Position numbers and translations under genes: made by a program
Assembly (NCBI RefSeq): GCF_900496995.4
Contig: NC_044014.1
Coordinates: 1,733,501-1,797,500, forward strand
Direction of reading: 5' to 3'
Length of the DNA stretch: 64,000 nt
Origin: Aquila chrysaetos chrysaetos
Taxonomy: Eukaryota > Chordata > Aves > Accipitriformes > Accipitridae
Shown here: piece after piece, positions 11,977 to 25,300 of the stretch
How positions within the stretch are numbered: the stretch's first letter is position 1
Layout of the letters: every line of letters begins with the position of its first letter
The notes under the pieces: generated by a model
What the model was told of the DNA's origin: nothing
Databases searched by the model: none
Seen by the model: only the letters and a program-made list of their open reading frames with translations

Positions 11977-14900
11977 CAGCGCGGCGGCGGTGCCGGGAGC
12001 GGGAGGAGAAGCGGGAGAGCGGGGCCCGGCGGGAGCGGAGGGAGGCGGCGGAGCCCCTTGGCCTCCCCCGGCCCGGCCCGGCCCGTCGTTCACGGGTCCG
12101 GGTGCGGGCGGTGGGTGAGCGCCATCGAGCTGTGGGTCCGCCTGGAGGCAGCGGCTCTGCAAGGCGCGCTCTCGTCACTTTAAGTGGAATTTCACTGGAT
12201 GAGCTTTTATTTTTTTAATTATTTCTTTCTGGCTGATGCCCTCTTTGCCGGGTGCCGTTATTGACGCTATCTGTTTTCTGCCGCCCTGGCTCCAGGACGT
12301 GCCTCACAAGAACGGCGTGCTGAGCACTCGTGCGTTGGGCTTCTGGAATAGTTTTCCATTTCAGCTAAGCTCACACGCGTGTATTTCATCCTAGTAAGTG
12401 CCAAGCTGCAAAAGTTAACAGGAGTTCCAAGAAAAACTTATCCTGGTGTTCACGCTCTCCCCACCGTTACTTGACCATCCCTGTTCACGTGGGACACGAG
12501 CGAAAACTTGTGTAGTTAGGGGCTAACCGCGTTTATCAGAGAAAGACCGTTTGCAGAGAAGAAGAGGAATGTCTGTTCAGTGAACTTTCTGACCGTGACT
12601 GACAAGGTTGCATGGGAAAGAAGGAATTTCTCTTCCTCCTCTTTTTGAGGGTAGAGAGGCAAACGATAGATTGCTTCTGGTTCATGAATTGCAGTTTGTC
12701 CACTAAGGCAGGCATTAATAAGCCAGTGGTCTGGAGGCCAGATAAAATTCTTCTGAAACTCCTATGACGGAGAGCAACTCAGAATTGCTGTCGCCGCCTC
12801 TGTAGATAGCAGAATACATGAGTCAAGCTCTGCAAGGTAGTTTTAAAAGAGAACTTTCCTTATCAGAGTTCAGAACGTTTTCTACGTGGAATAGCCTAGG
12901 CAAGACATTAGAGGGTGGGGTTTTTTCTATAACAGCAGTTGTTATGGTCCAGATTACAACTGAGTCACCATGGCTTAATGCGTTTAAGTGAACAGTTGAG
13001 CTGCTGCAGTCACGTGCTTTATCACAGATACAAGGTGAAACACCTACGCTTAACCTTTCTGACTGTTGAGGCGATGCATACTGATCAAATTGTGCTTTCC
13101 ATCTTCTAGTACCTGCTCACTGTGGTGCAGGGGTTTCTTCGCTAATAACTGACAACTATTTTCTATTTTCAACTTTGGCTTAACAGCATGAGCCCGAGTG
13201 GTAATGCATACAGGGTGCTTTCCTTCGTAACTCATACAGTTGTCATGCTGTACAGAGTTTTGTGCATTTAAGGTCTAATATCAGAACATTTGTCACTCTT
13301 CTTGTGTTTCTGTCCTTTTGGGTTTTAAGCCATTGCCAGTACTGGGGCTTGAAGTCATTACGAACACTGTAGCCAGCCTTTGCAGAGCTGTTGTCACTGA
13401 ATCAGCTGCTCAGGAAGGGAGCTCAGAACTCGGCTCTACTAACTGAAGCAAGCAGGGCCAGACTGATCCCTGGGTTTGGGGAAACAACTATTTTGGAGTC
13501 TTAATCATCCCCTTATTTGATGCTGCTATCATGCAGTGTCCTGTGCTAGTGGCTGTTGTAACCAGGGAAGATTCCCTACGTTATTTTCTGCTCTCCCTCA
13601 GCTCCTACTCTACATTATATGTATGTACATATGATTTCCTTTTGCCTTTTGTACCTTGACATAGTTGTTTGCGTGTATTTCAGAAACTTGCTTTAGGATG
13701 GAGCTCATTACTGTCATACTGGTTTTAAGGCATTTGGATTTAAAGGCTAGTAAAGAATAACAGGTTTTCAAGGCTAGAGCTATTCACATGGCATGTTCTG
13801 GTTTGAACTGGACTGCAAGCAACGTTTCCCAGAACAAGGACCTGCATGGACTTCACATTCCTGCTTTCCCAAACTGAGCCGTCTGCACCTCTTTCAGTAG
13901 GGAGCTGGATCCTAATAACAGGGAGCATCTACACAAGGCCATCATTGTCCTTTCCATAAAGGTATGCAGTGGAGCTAAACTTAGTAAAGCTGGGCTGGCT
14001 GGAGACCTGTTTTATACCTATACAACAGTTGTTTGTGAAACACAAAACAGAAGCTAGCCTGGCTTTTAAAAATGTGGTAAACAAAATGGAAACTGCTTGT
14101 AATTAACAAATTTATAGGAGATCTTTCAAATCTGACAGCTAAATTAAAAAAAAAAAATTAAAAAAAAGCAAGTGGTATTCCATTGCATTTAAGTTAGTTA
14201 TTTCAATATAGCTAGTTTTTGCACCAGTTTAATTTCACTGTTCATGAAAAGCAGCATCTGTGAGGCCTTTATCCTTTCAGCACCAGTGAAAATGCATGTT
14301 TTTTTCCAGGACTTTGCAGCTGGAAAAGAACGTTACAGAGTATCTTCTCTGCAGAGACCTGTTTTCTACCCATTGTAGGACAGTACCTGATTTGCTGTTG
14401 CTTGTCTTAAACTACGTTTCCAAGCTGGATGTAGCATGATCATTCCCTAAAAAAAGTAGTCATTTTGATGAAATCCTTGCTTGCCTTTTTAGCTTGTTGG
14501 TCCTTATTAATCACAGGCTCTTTGAATCCTGTGCTGTGTTCTGTGTGCAGACAGGATTGATGTATTGATTGTTTCTTTCCTAAGAGAGAGAATTCCAGAG
14601 AGTGAAGTCTTCTCTGAAGCCAGCCTCTGCTAGAAACTTCGACAAATTGTCTTGGCATTGGTATGATAAGTTTGTCAGCCACCTACTCTGTATGCTGAAT
14701 TCCTGTCACTGATGCTAAGTATCTTAACCCCCCCCCCAAAAACAATACCTTGAATTTATTTTTAATAAGCCAAATTTCTTCTGATGTATGGCAGTATGTC
14801 ATTTTTTTCTCTTTTCTCCTTCATCTCACACGTCTTGCCACTTACGCTGCTGTATCACTATGCTGTACCTTTTAATAAAGGACGAGTTCTTCAGCAACAA

Positions 14901-15914
14901 AGAGAAGAGAATGTTTTCCCAGTGGAAGGCGGTCTATCTTTAGAGGACCTTCTCAGACTTTTTGTTATTATATTATTCACTTTCTTAGTACAACACATAT
15001 TTCACTTTTTGATTTACTTCCCATCCAAATATCCTGTATTCCTTGATAGTGTTCTCGTTTCAACTGTTTTCCACTGAGGTTCCTGTTGTATTGATCCATT
15101 TTTGCATAACATATTCAAATTTTAAATTTAGTTTCCATGCTTCAATAGCCTGTTAGTTCTGTGGCAACACATCTTCTGCCTGTGAAATCATATGCTTGTG
15201 AAAGAGATCGAGTATTGTTATTCCTTAAACAAAGTTTGTTCAGAAAGGCATCAGAAAAAAATTTCAAAAGCATCTGTATCTCTTTGGAGAGTCAGACCCT
15301 GAAACATCTGTGTCAGTTTTGAAATTTCCCATTATTCTGTTAATTTGCTGTTACAATTTCAAGGAGCCCCTGGGATTTAGGTAGTCCTCCCGTTGCATGG
15401 GATAGCAGTCACAGGCCAAGGATACTCTTCTTAAAGTTTTCAATCGGTGTCTTCCAGAGACTTGCATCTTAACCTTACCAGTTCCTAACCTTGTTCCCAC
15501 AGAGTAGTAAAGCAGTGTTTCTGGGGACCGCTGATCTTGTGTTGGGTCGCTGGGCACTGTGAGAAAGACATCCCTGGTTAGGCCAGCACTGTCTCCGGAG
15601 GTGGATGCCTTTGATTCGCAGGACATCCAAATGTCATTCGGTACTAGATAACAGCTCAGGTTAGAGCTTCAAAGCGTGAAGTTAATTGATTATGTAGCAA
15701 TGGAAAGCTGCAAAAACATGACACTATTCAGAGAGAGATACAAAAATCATTACAAAATATGTCTTCATAGCTGTCTGACTTGGCTTCAGGGTTTTCCTTC
15801 CGTTTCCTTGATGTAATTAGTCATTTCACACAACTTCCCATGATCCGCTCCTTTGATAAATGCCATCTTAAATTATACATTAATGGAGGGTGAAGTATGC
15901 TCTCTTCCCAGTGG

Positions 15915-15975
15915 CATTTTATCCCCAGTTCATGCAACTGAGGCACAGAGACATTTAGTGAGATCTGCAGATTTC
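15915..15975 (+). repeat. MIR SINE core fragment (probable)
   Basis: The stretch ttttatccccagtt, then aactgaggcacagag, then ttagtgagatctg follows the order of the conserved MIR core (tttatccccattttacag, gaaactgaggcacagag, gttaagtgacttg) with a small deletion in the middle. MIR is an ancient amniote-wide SINE, so a diverged copy in a bird intron is plausible. Flanks are too eroded to define its ends. Confidence 0.6.
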
Positions 15976-16180
15976 CATGCTCATCCAGCATGAGATGCAG
16001 TGTTAAGTACAAAATTCTGGTGTTCTGGCCTCATGTCTGGTAGTCCACATTTTACTAACTTACTGTTCTTCCAAATGAATGTGAGATCCCTATCAGTCAT
16101 AAACAATAAAATCCTGAAAACTGGTATTCAATGGCCTATGCCTTGTGAAGACCTGTAAATATTGCTTTTGATTCTTTCAG

Positions 16181-16321
16181 AAGCGAGCATGCAAGCCGTT
16201 AGAAACCATTCCAAATGAGGCCGATGCTCGCCTCATTGACTGTGCCATGGAGCTGGATTCTAAACAGAAAATCTCCGCTGACTGTGATCCCTGGGCTACA
16301 AAGACAAAGCAAAATTCAATG
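16181..16321 (+). CDS. C10orf143: C10orf143-like protein, exon 2 of 4
   Basis: Residues 29-75. The exon is bounded by TTCTTTCAG|AAG and ATG|GTATGT, is 141 bases long and is open throughout in the required frame. It encodes KRACKPLETIPNEADARLID followed by an acidic/Ser/Lys stretch with a DCDPW motif near residues 62-66. It contains three cysteines (residues 32, 49 and 63), with no obvious paired metal-site spacing. Confidence comes from matching phase with both neighbours and from the recognisable exon 3. Confidence 0.9.
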
Positions 16322-16450
16322 GTATGTTTACGCTGTCAACAACATCTATCTTTTAGGAGAACACATTTAAAATACATTTTATAATAAAATTGCAAATAAT
16401 TGCCCCCCCCCCTTTTTTTTGATGGCGTTGTATATGTTTTTGTTCATTAG

Positions 16451-16516
16451 ATTTTTGAAAACCATGGAAGCAGAGGTACTGCCCAGCCTTGCCCAAGATG
16501 TATTGCTGGAGAATCT
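16451..16516 (+). CDS. C10orf143: C10orf143-like protein, exon 3 of 4
   Basis: Residues 76-97. The exon follows an acceptor TTCATTAG|ATT, only 129 bases after exon 2, and ends at a consensus donor TCT|GTAAGT. It encodes IFENHGSRGTAQPCPRCIAG and then ES. The AQPCPRCIAGES string matches my memory of the human C10orf143 C-terminus and is the main evidence for the gene's identity. The CPRC pair forms the first half of a possible metal-binding knuckle completed by exon 4. A C/T homopolymer (16404-16420) lies inside the preceding short intron. Confidence 0.92.
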
Positions 16517-19500
16517 GTAAGTATATTAACCTTCTTTCTGTGACATAAAAGATAGACTTGTTCTTAAGTATTAGATCCATAAAACATAAAGTTAATAAAA
16601 ACCGCAATTACATTTCTCAGGAATAAAGCATGTAAATAAAAGAAGGCAGATTGATTTAGCATTTCTGAGGTACGCAGCAGAGCACAAACTAATATGTTTC
16701 CAGCAGCAGTTGGAAAATATGGAGACTGTGAACACATTTTTCAAATTCACTCTAAAAAGCAGAGTTTAGGAAGTAACTGAAGCAAACACTAACATACAAC
16801 TTCCTCTACCCCATTTTTATATTGTCCTTGATTTACTGGATCATACTAAAATATTCAGGAATCCCATTCTATCTCCTATTTTTTCCTCTAATTGGATACT
16901 TCCTTTCCAACGAGTAGACATAGCCTAAAATATTACACTGTAGACATACAAGAGCTAGTTTTAAACAAGTTAGCTAAAGAACCAGGAGCAATTGGAGCTC
17001 GGCATAGACAACTTGACTTTTCTGAAAAACAGTGCAAGTATTTGGACAGCTGAATAATGCTGACTTCTGAGCTGATTCAGATAGGCTCCTCTTGGTGTCC
17101 AAAGCAAGCTGTTTAAAACCCGTATTTTTTTTTTTATGTAGGCTGTAGTCACAGCTGTGACTTGGCACCGTGTAGTATGCCATAATATTGCAGCAGTAGC
17201 AGTAGAATCTCCCACTAACAGATGACTGTGATCTTAACCACTCTCTTTTTAGCCCTGGATAGAAGGCCAAAACCCTCAAGAGATAACGGCTAGTAATAGT
17301 GAAAGAGGTTATGGTATTCCTACAGTTTAGTTTTATACGGAAATTGTCTAACCAAAGTTTAGGAAGTTTCTTAAATGTATGGGAGCTACTCTTGACTTCT
17401 GTTTGCATCCTCTGCATCCTTTTGAACCATCATACAGGATTCCTTACAAAGCCAAAAATGAGGAGAGGTGTGGGGGAATGCCACGCATTTCTTCAGAAAG
17501 GCTGAGTGTTTGTAGCAAAATCTTTGATTTGATGGAATGAATGGCAAAGTTTCCATTGAATGCTGTGCGGCTGAGGTTGCTGTCATAAGTCAGGAGCTGT
17601 GACTGAAAAGACATTTACTGTGTTAACTTATTGCTGCTCATCTTTAAAAATAAAATAGAAACCAGATCCAGGGCTGCCTTTAGGAATACGGAAACCAGTA
17701 TGACCACATATGTGGATTACCAAGTTTGAACTTTCCAGATATGTTACCGTCTTTGGGGGCATGGAGAACATCTCGGGGATTAAAAACCAAAAAAGAAAAG
17801 AACATCTTGTAATTAAAACCCAAATTGGCACATTAGGAAGTCAATTTTGTTGTATTCCAGAATTACAGTGACAACATTAGAGTTTGTAAAAATCTTCTAT
17901 ATCAGTGACCACTTAATTTTGGAAGATTATGACTGAGTACAAATACCGTAATTCCAGATAACACCATTTCTGTTTTAAGTCAGATTAGCCTGACATTTTT
18001 TTCCTATGGCCTAGTAATGAACTTGATAAAATCCAGATAACTTGAGGAGTCAACATTCATCTCTTCCACAAACATTTATGTATTGAAGTTTGGTTATAAT
18101 GGATGACCTATTCACTTTTAAATGCTTTTCAGCTACAGCTGTAAGAAACAAGGAAAACAACTTGCTAACTTTACTCAGTGAGAACCGGAATCTCAAAACT
18201 TAAAGAATTTTTCTACTTGACTGTCCCTCTGTGCTTTCAATATAGAAACTCAAGGTAGTGTTATAAAAATCTGGAGTCCTTGTAGAGCTACTTAGTAGGC
18301 TTCTTGCTAAATTAGCCTCATATTGTTGAGCTGAAATAGAAAATGCTTTGCTCAAGGCAGGATGATTTTAAATATGACTGATTTGAAGCGTGATTCTGAT
18401 TTCCATGATGTACCCTGTAGTGGGGGAAAAAGTTTACTCATCTGTGTTGCAAAATGTCAAATATAAATTAAAGTTTAAGGAGTAACATACGATGTTTGGT
18501 AATGGAATCGTGAAGTTAGCATATATATTCAGTTCTCCATTATTTGAGTCATGGGACTGGAACAATCTGGATGAAAGAAAAATATGGCTACTCTTGCACA
18601 GGTATCATGCTCTTGCAGAGAGGAGGGACATTTCTGCTCCCAGTTCCTGTTAGGAGAGTTTGCTAGTTTGGACATAATGCCACACAAATACAGGACTAGA
18701 GCAGCCAGAATTGTGTTCTGGTATAGCTGAATTTATGTCGTGTTAAGCTAGCATAATCACCATGATGTAAACGGGCTTGTGTGAGTGTCCTTGCATTCAC
18801 AGCATGATTCATGTGTAACCTCTCTACCTGTCAGTGATGCACTGATTGTATAGATTTGTTAACTGTGTCCTCTTTGGATAATCAGTTATTTGTGCCCAGC
18901 GACATAACAGATAATACAGTTATACTTCAATAAATTTGGTAGGAATTATACTAGTAAATTTTCTCCATTCTTAAAATAATAAAAAGCTTATACTAAGAGT
19001 ATAATGTCTAGTAAGCCAGTAAGAACTCAGAAAACTTTCTTCAGTTAAAATTTCACTTCAGGAAAACCAGACTGTCACAGTGATTAACATGTATCATGGA
19101 AGTCCTTCAGAACAGCTGAAATGAACAGAAGGGAGGAGCCTACAGATAGCAAGATAAAGAACGTTGTAATTTTTTTCATAATCAATAATAATGTTAAAAT
19201 CCTATAAGAAGCTTTATTCTACTGATGGTAGGGAAATTCAAATAAATTAAAACATCCAAACTGGAACAAGTGAAACACAAAGCATATTGGACTGAGAAAA
19301 TTTTTCATTGTTGTGGGTAGTCTTATCAGGATTGTATTTTGCATCAGGAAGTCCTAATACTTTAGCTAATCAGTCATGTGAGGAACTTGACTAACATCAG
19401 CCTTCCTGAACACATCTAATTCTGTGTCACTACTGTAAGTGCTGTGAACTTCAAATTGTATTTGAAGGCAGTATCACTATTAGGTTTGCTTTCTTAACCT

Positions 19501-20234
19501 TTAGAACTCTTTTGATACATTTAATGACTACCACATGTTTCAGAAGGAATAATAGATGTGTATTAAACCACAATTTGAGAAAAGAGTACTACTATAGCTG
19601 CATTTTTTGTAAGCTTTCTTTGGACTAATATGTTACTGACTATTTAGGTAGGGGCTTAGAAGAAGAGGAAGAAGTGGTGTTAACTAGAAGGAAATTAGGT
19701 AGGATTTCAGGGCGGGAAGAACACCACCATCATTCTTGAGATTTTTCTGTGTTACATGATAACTAGAGGTACTGCTTTTTTTGTGCTAAAGTATTACTGT
19801 GAGCACATTCTTTAAAAAAATACTATGTGATATAAATAAATGCAGACTTGAGTTTAAAATAAAAGTTGCCAACCAGAAAGTAAATTTCTCTTCTATCCTC
19901 AAAATCTTTAAACATTTAATGGTAGAATAGAATAAGGTATACAAGTATGATGCTAAAATTGTCTATATTCTCTATGGGTATATTTTAACTTCATGTGCAA
20001 AACTAGTATCATAACTCAGTCATGCTCCTTATATAGATTACACTGAATGGTCCCTTTACTGTCCAAACTTTTTAGTTGTCCACTAGTCCTTCAGGGAAAA
20101 AAAGGGGAAGATTTGTGATGCGGTTAGTGGAGCTGACAGTTTCTTTTAAAATAAAGTTTGAAAACATATACTGAGGAAAAGACTTCAGTTTTTGATGAGA
20201 TAATTCTTAGTGACATGAAATTTTGTCATTTCAG
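16517..20234 (+). other. C10orf143: C10orf143 intron 3
   Basis: A 3.7 kb AT-rich intron from GTAAGT to TTTGTCATTTCAG. I see no exon, repeat family or RNA gene that I can name in it. Confidence 0.7.
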
Positions 20235-20264
20235 GGACACTTCAGTCATATCCTGGGCTTCTAG
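20235..20264 (+). CDS. C10orf143: C10orf143-like protein, exon 4 of 4 (coding part, with stop)
   Basis: A 30-base terminal coding part after TTTCAG|GGA. It encodes GHFSHILGF and a TAG stop, and completes the motif CPRCIAGESGHFSH begun in exon 3 (C-x2-C-x6-H-x2-H, residues 90-103). By my memory the human protein continues with a different short tail after GHFSH, so the Cys/His motif rather than the extreme C-terminus is conserved. The coding part is too short to be found by ORF length alone; it was located by following the phase-0 donor of exon 3. Confidence 0.88.
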   Translation, partial: GHFSHILGF

Positions 20265-22300
20265 AAATTGAGAGACGGCAAGTCAGCAGCACTGCTTTTC
20301 TGTTTACATTTTAAACATGCACCTGTGAACCCTGTACAGCTGGATATCTGTACATTCACTCACGGCGTGGATTTGTGTGTGGTATTCAGCATATAGCAGT
20401 TTGCTGTATGTGTTACTCTTTTAGTGCACAATGATGGATATCATTGTTTTTACACTTGAAAAAATGCTTCTGCTTTTAAGGTAGCTCGATATATGTTTAA
20501 AAAAAATTTTGATTTAATGTTTTAGGCTAGTTAAGTTGATCTGGCCTTTGTCCCAGTCTTCACCTTGGACTGGGCCAAAGGTCATGTTGATACAAGAGAT
20601 TTTCCTGTCTCTCTTGGGCACTTTCTCTGATACTCTTGGAAAATGGTCCTTGCATTTACATGTGTACAGGGCCTGCAGTTTTAGCTCAGCCCTATGTATG
20701 CACGCAGAAATGGGAGGACAGAAGTGTCTTCATTTTTAGATGGCTATTCAGCTTTGCAGCTGTGAAGTCCAGTAAAAATCCTGTTGAAACTTACGTTTAA
20801 ATCCAAACTATGCATCCAATTCAGGTATCTTACACGTTGTACTTCTAGTTTGTTTATAACAAGCAGTTGTGAATGTGGCACGTAAGTATCTAATAGAAAA
20901 AAGAGTATTATTTGAACAACCCTCTATAAAGCGAAGATGAATAGTAATTCAGCTCTGTGGAGTCCTCAAAAAGTTGTTAAGATACCATCTGACACTCCCT
21001 CACTCTGTCTTTCCAGTTATTGTGATATTAGAACAAATCTGTTTAAAAAGTCTTGAAGTTGTCATCCAACATAATTTTATTGGTTTGTCACAAATAATTT
21101 CATCTACATTTTGCCAGTATGTAGGACTATATAATTTTTAAACACATTCAGATTTTTAGACTCTTAGGTAGCTGAGTTGTGCTATTTGGGTGTGACACTT
21201 CACTGGCTGCTCTGGTTTAGGCAGAAGGGTCCTGAAAGCTCAGAACTGAATGGCAGCATGTTAACCCTCTGCACTGGAGGGAAATTGCTGTGACCTGCCA
21301 AAGTTCACAAAGCAAGCAATCTCCACTGTCTGGAGAACTGCGGAGCTATAACTGTGCCCTGCTGCCACTCAGCTCTCAGGCAGAGTTCAACCCAAAACAG
21401 ATACGGCAGGCATAACAGCATTTGGCCTCTCCTGTTCTGAGAGCAGCCAGTAGCCAGTTTAAATTAAAATGGTAGCTCCGAAGTTGCAAAAATCTAGTGA
21501 CAGGCTTTTAAAGGTTAGTTTCCCAGTGGGGTTTATCAGACTGCAAAATCCTTAGACAAAGGTTTTTCGGAGTCCTAGAATGCTTCCCATATTGTGTGTG
21601 GAGTTGTAGCTGGCACTGAGTTGACTGCTATTAAGAAGATTCTTCCTAAATATATGACTATCATATAAATACTGAATTCAGTTAAGTAATAGATAAGGAA
21701 ATAAGTCTATAAAGCAGACCTGCACTAAATTGGCATACAGACTGTTTGGTTAGGAAAGAATAAGTTTCCTCCAAGCCAATATAAATTTTAGTTACATCGA
21801 AAATAAGTATTTTCAAAGAGAAATTTTTCAGACACTTCAAAATTTTCTTCAATCACAAGAACAGTACAATCCCTTAAAAGATCAAATCTCCAAGAAACAC
21901 AGCGGTTTTAAAAATTGTATTGTCCCTGTCACCTTGAAGATCTGAAACTCATCTTGAATCCTCCCACTCCCAATGCAGGTTGATGCAAGCAATAGTATCT
22001 ATCCAAGCTAGAAGGGAACACATCCTCACTTGAAATGACAGTACGATTAGCAAATTCCTGCATACTGATATCAGAGTTTATCTATTAGTGCAAAATAAAA
22101 AACAAAAATGTTTTCTAAAGACTGAAATTACATATTTGTTACCAAGATAACTAGATCATATTTTGTGGGCAGTTCATTTTTACAACATTTTCCAACCCTT
22201 GTTTTTTAAAAATCCTGCTAACAATGGCAGTCAAAAAAAAGATGGCTAAGCATCAGTCCCTGTGCTGTAAAAGTTGAAATAAAGTAAAAGGCTAAAAGGT
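20265..22300 (+). other. C10orf143: C10orf143 3' untranslated region and downstream flank
   Basis: Sequence downstream of the stop codon, expected to contain the 3' UTR. The first clear AATAAA I found is at 22278-22283, with an ATTAAA variant near 21467, so the true cleavage site is uncertain. A stretch at 21290-21330 loosely resembles a MIR 3' part but is not firm enough to call. Confidence 0.4.
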
Positions 22301-25300
22301 ATCTGAAAGTTTAGTTACTGCAAAATTACTCAAAACCTGTTATGCTTTATCAAGTAAAATGTATGACAAGTAATGATTAGTAGAACAGTGTATGGTCAAA
22401 ATTTAGGGTATCCAAAGAGGACACTATCAAAAGTAGACTTGGACTCCGTGACGGAAGAGTTTTTTGCTAGAATATATTCGAGTAAAGTAGTATGCCATCA
22501 TGTTTAAAACACGGAGGATATGTCTATGGATTATCAAACCAAAAGGGTGCTTTTCATTTAAATAATTCAAATTTTATCATGTTAAGAATTCACAGATACT
22601 ACTGCATATATTTCTTCCATTTGCTTTAAACTTAACTGTATTTTAGTGTGGTATGGAATATGGTAAAACTGAGAAACAACTAGTTTTCCTTATGGTCCTC
22701 ATAGGTTTTGTGCCATGTTCTTTTTAATTCTTCTCCTTTTAGAATAAACATTACTTGGTTTTTGTAAAATCTTATCGTACATAAGTCACAGGACTGGTCA
22801 TAGTTCGTGGCTGCATTACAGAAGCTGATGAACTCATACTAGTGTTCGATTTTAATGTAATTTTTTCATATCAGTCTTCCCATTGTTACTGTACACTGTG
22901 TAGGTATTTTATTACGCTCTCCACCCTGAGTCTCAGGACTGTCCTTGGAGATTACTGCATCTATACAGCTGAAGAAAATAGGAGAAGTTTATCCTATTTT
23001 TCACTCTGTTACCTGCAGTGTGAACATGGGCCTGTTGTGCTTTCTCTACACTGTTAAAAATGTAATACTGCAGTTTACATCAAGTCTAACTGATTAGTAG
23101 TTATGTTATTTACATGTACACTTTGAACATCTAAATGCTATGCTATAGAAACTAAACTTGAGTAAAATGGTCACAAGTAGGGTTCTTTTTGTTTAACTGT
23201 AGCTTTTTGCATTCTCCAGGAACACAATATAGGATATGTCAGATCGATTCCATAATAATATTTAAATAAAAAAAGAACCACCTCTGTTCCCCTACCAATT
23301 TAATCTGTTTTGAGAATGAACTCTAAAAAGGGGTGTAGAAACAGATTAGCTAGTGGAAGGTTAACTCCCCTCATTTTCAGCCTATCCCAATTACCACTTT
23401 CACGTAGTTATACTGTTGTCAATAAAATACACTAGAATAGAAGAGGAATGAAAAACACTTGGTAGTTACCATCTCTGCTGCATCATAACACAATTTGTAA
23501 TGGAAGAGTGAGTATTAAAAAAAAAGGTTTTGATACAGAAATGTGATGCCTTTCTTCCTTAGCAGATTTCTATGAAAACCTGTCTGTATCTTTCTATTCC
23601 TTCAGAGTTGATAAGTGTTTTAATTTTTGCATCCCTAACATTTCAGTGTCCAGGATAATCTTCCCTAGTTATTTAACTGCAAAAGCACCAGACTGGGTCA
23701 AATGGGAACACCTAGTTCGATATCCTATATGCTCTAGTGACTAGTAGCAGGCAGACGCATGGGAAGAGTCCAAGAAACAGGACACGTGCTGCATGGAAAG
23801 ACTTTTTACAAATACAGAACCAGTGTTTTATATCAGGTTTTGTTGTGGGCGTCCTTTCTTGCCTCATAGCTAAGCTTTGAACATCAAATATCACAGAAAT
23901 TATGAAAAAGTCAATAGTTTCCTACAGTATTTTTTTCTTTGCTATTGTTTATTGATATAAAAAATGTATTGGCTATCAGGAGAATGTTAAACTTGACTTT
24001 GCTCTTTTTATTAAGCATTGGAATCTTCAATATTTAAGAAGTCGTTCCTGTATGACTAGAATTCAAGTGTGTGTGTATACTCACACTTAATTTGCACAGT
24101 GTAGGGATACTCTTCCTACTATTTGTCAAAAATAGCAGCTCCCTCCTTTCTGTTTTTCTTGAGTTGGCTTACAATATAAAAAAAAAAAAAAACAGAAACC
24201 TTTGGGAGCTGTAGTTCAAGGCAGGAGGCAGAAGGGTAACTGCCCTGTACCTTTTTATTAGTGTTCTACATTCCTCCGTGTTGCGGGAGGCTGTTAAGTC
24301 CTAACAAAAACTTGAACAGATTTTTACTTACATTTCTGGTAATGCTACTGCTGATAAATAAAGTATTCTGGCTAGATGTACATTTCAGTTATATTCTGTC
24401 TGAAGGATCTCACAGTGAAATAACTGGTGTTGCTCACTTTGTGAGCCGGGGTTTACGTCCAAGGGTTCATTGCTTTGCGGGGCAGAGCAGCACCTGCTGC
24501 GGGTGGCTGTGCCTGCTTCCCTGCAAAACGGCTGCTGGTCTTACTCGTTCTGAAGTGGTAGCTGACCTCACCAGCTGACTAGAAACGTGTTTAGCTGCTT
24601 AGGAACATCATTGTTATCCCTGATCTTTTCACAAGTGAGAATGCGTACATTTCTGGATAAACTTTCAAGTGAATCTTTCAGCTAGGATGTGATTCCTTAC
24701 TCCATGCTTTCTCATGGGGCTAGGAATGCATTTATAAATCAGCCAGTATGAAAACAAATTGTAGTTTAATAGTTTAATATATTGAAGGCTTATAACAATG
24801 GTATTATTTTAAATAGATGTACTGTGATTGTAATTTGTTTCAGGATTTGTCAGTCAGAATCATAAAGCTATTGTGATAGGTACAGATGAATGCTGTATGG
24901 GTTGGGACAGGTGAATATTTCTTTAAAGCAGATTTGTGTCAAATCTGCAGTGGAACCACAAAATTATTTTTGTAAGACTTTTCTTCACCTTGTATAACTA
25001 TGAAATTTTGTTTTATTGATAAAAATTATATACTCTATATTTCCTAATGCTGTGGTTTGTACACAAAATCACGTGAGTGATACTGTATTTACATGTATAT
25101 AGTAAAATAGGCATATGGTCTGTTTTTAATTCAGGTTAAAATGATATAATCTAATATTTTTAACTTTGTATTTTGTAAATTGTTACTTACAAAAGCAGAA
25201 GCATTAAACACCACTGTGGCTACAGTATGAAACCGACTGGTTTTGTTATTCCATTAATAATTGAATTGCATTCTGCAGACACTAAGGTATAAAGGTAAAT

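Larger units (their letters stand above)
11130..12180 (+). promoter_or_regulatory. C10orf143: CpG island promoter of C10orf143
   Basis: A dense CpG island about 1 kb long surrounds C10orf143 exon 1 and continues into intron 1. It contains GC-box-like runs (ccccgcc, gggcggg), no obvious TATA box and a CTCF-like motif at 11963-11976. The gene very probably starts transcription upstream of 11503 or between 11503 and 11621; which of these applies decides whether the upstream frame starting at 11503 is in the transcript. Long open frames on both strands here, such as 11741-12178 on the minus strand, are explained by the GC content. Confidence 0.75.
11705..16180 (+). other. C10orf143: C10orf143 intron 1
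   Basis: This 4.5 kb intron starts with GTGAGT and ends with a pyrimidine-rich tract and TTCTTTCAG. It contains the 3' half of the CpG island, a CTCF-like motif, a probable MIR fragment near 15.9 kb and a C-run of ten bases (14728-14737). Frames such as 14784-15077 look hydrophobic in translation, but the region is T-rich and I see no family match or splice logic for them. Confidence 0.7.

Noticed and set aside
14784-15077. 97-codon hydrophobic frame inside C10orf143 intron 1
   Set aside because: AT-rich composition explains it, there is no family match, and it is not in an exon context.
21285-21335. Possible second MIR fragment (gacctgccaaagttcaca then agcaagc)
   Set aside because: Only part of the MIR 3' region is loosely matched and the order breaks after about 25 bases; not strong enough without an alignment score.
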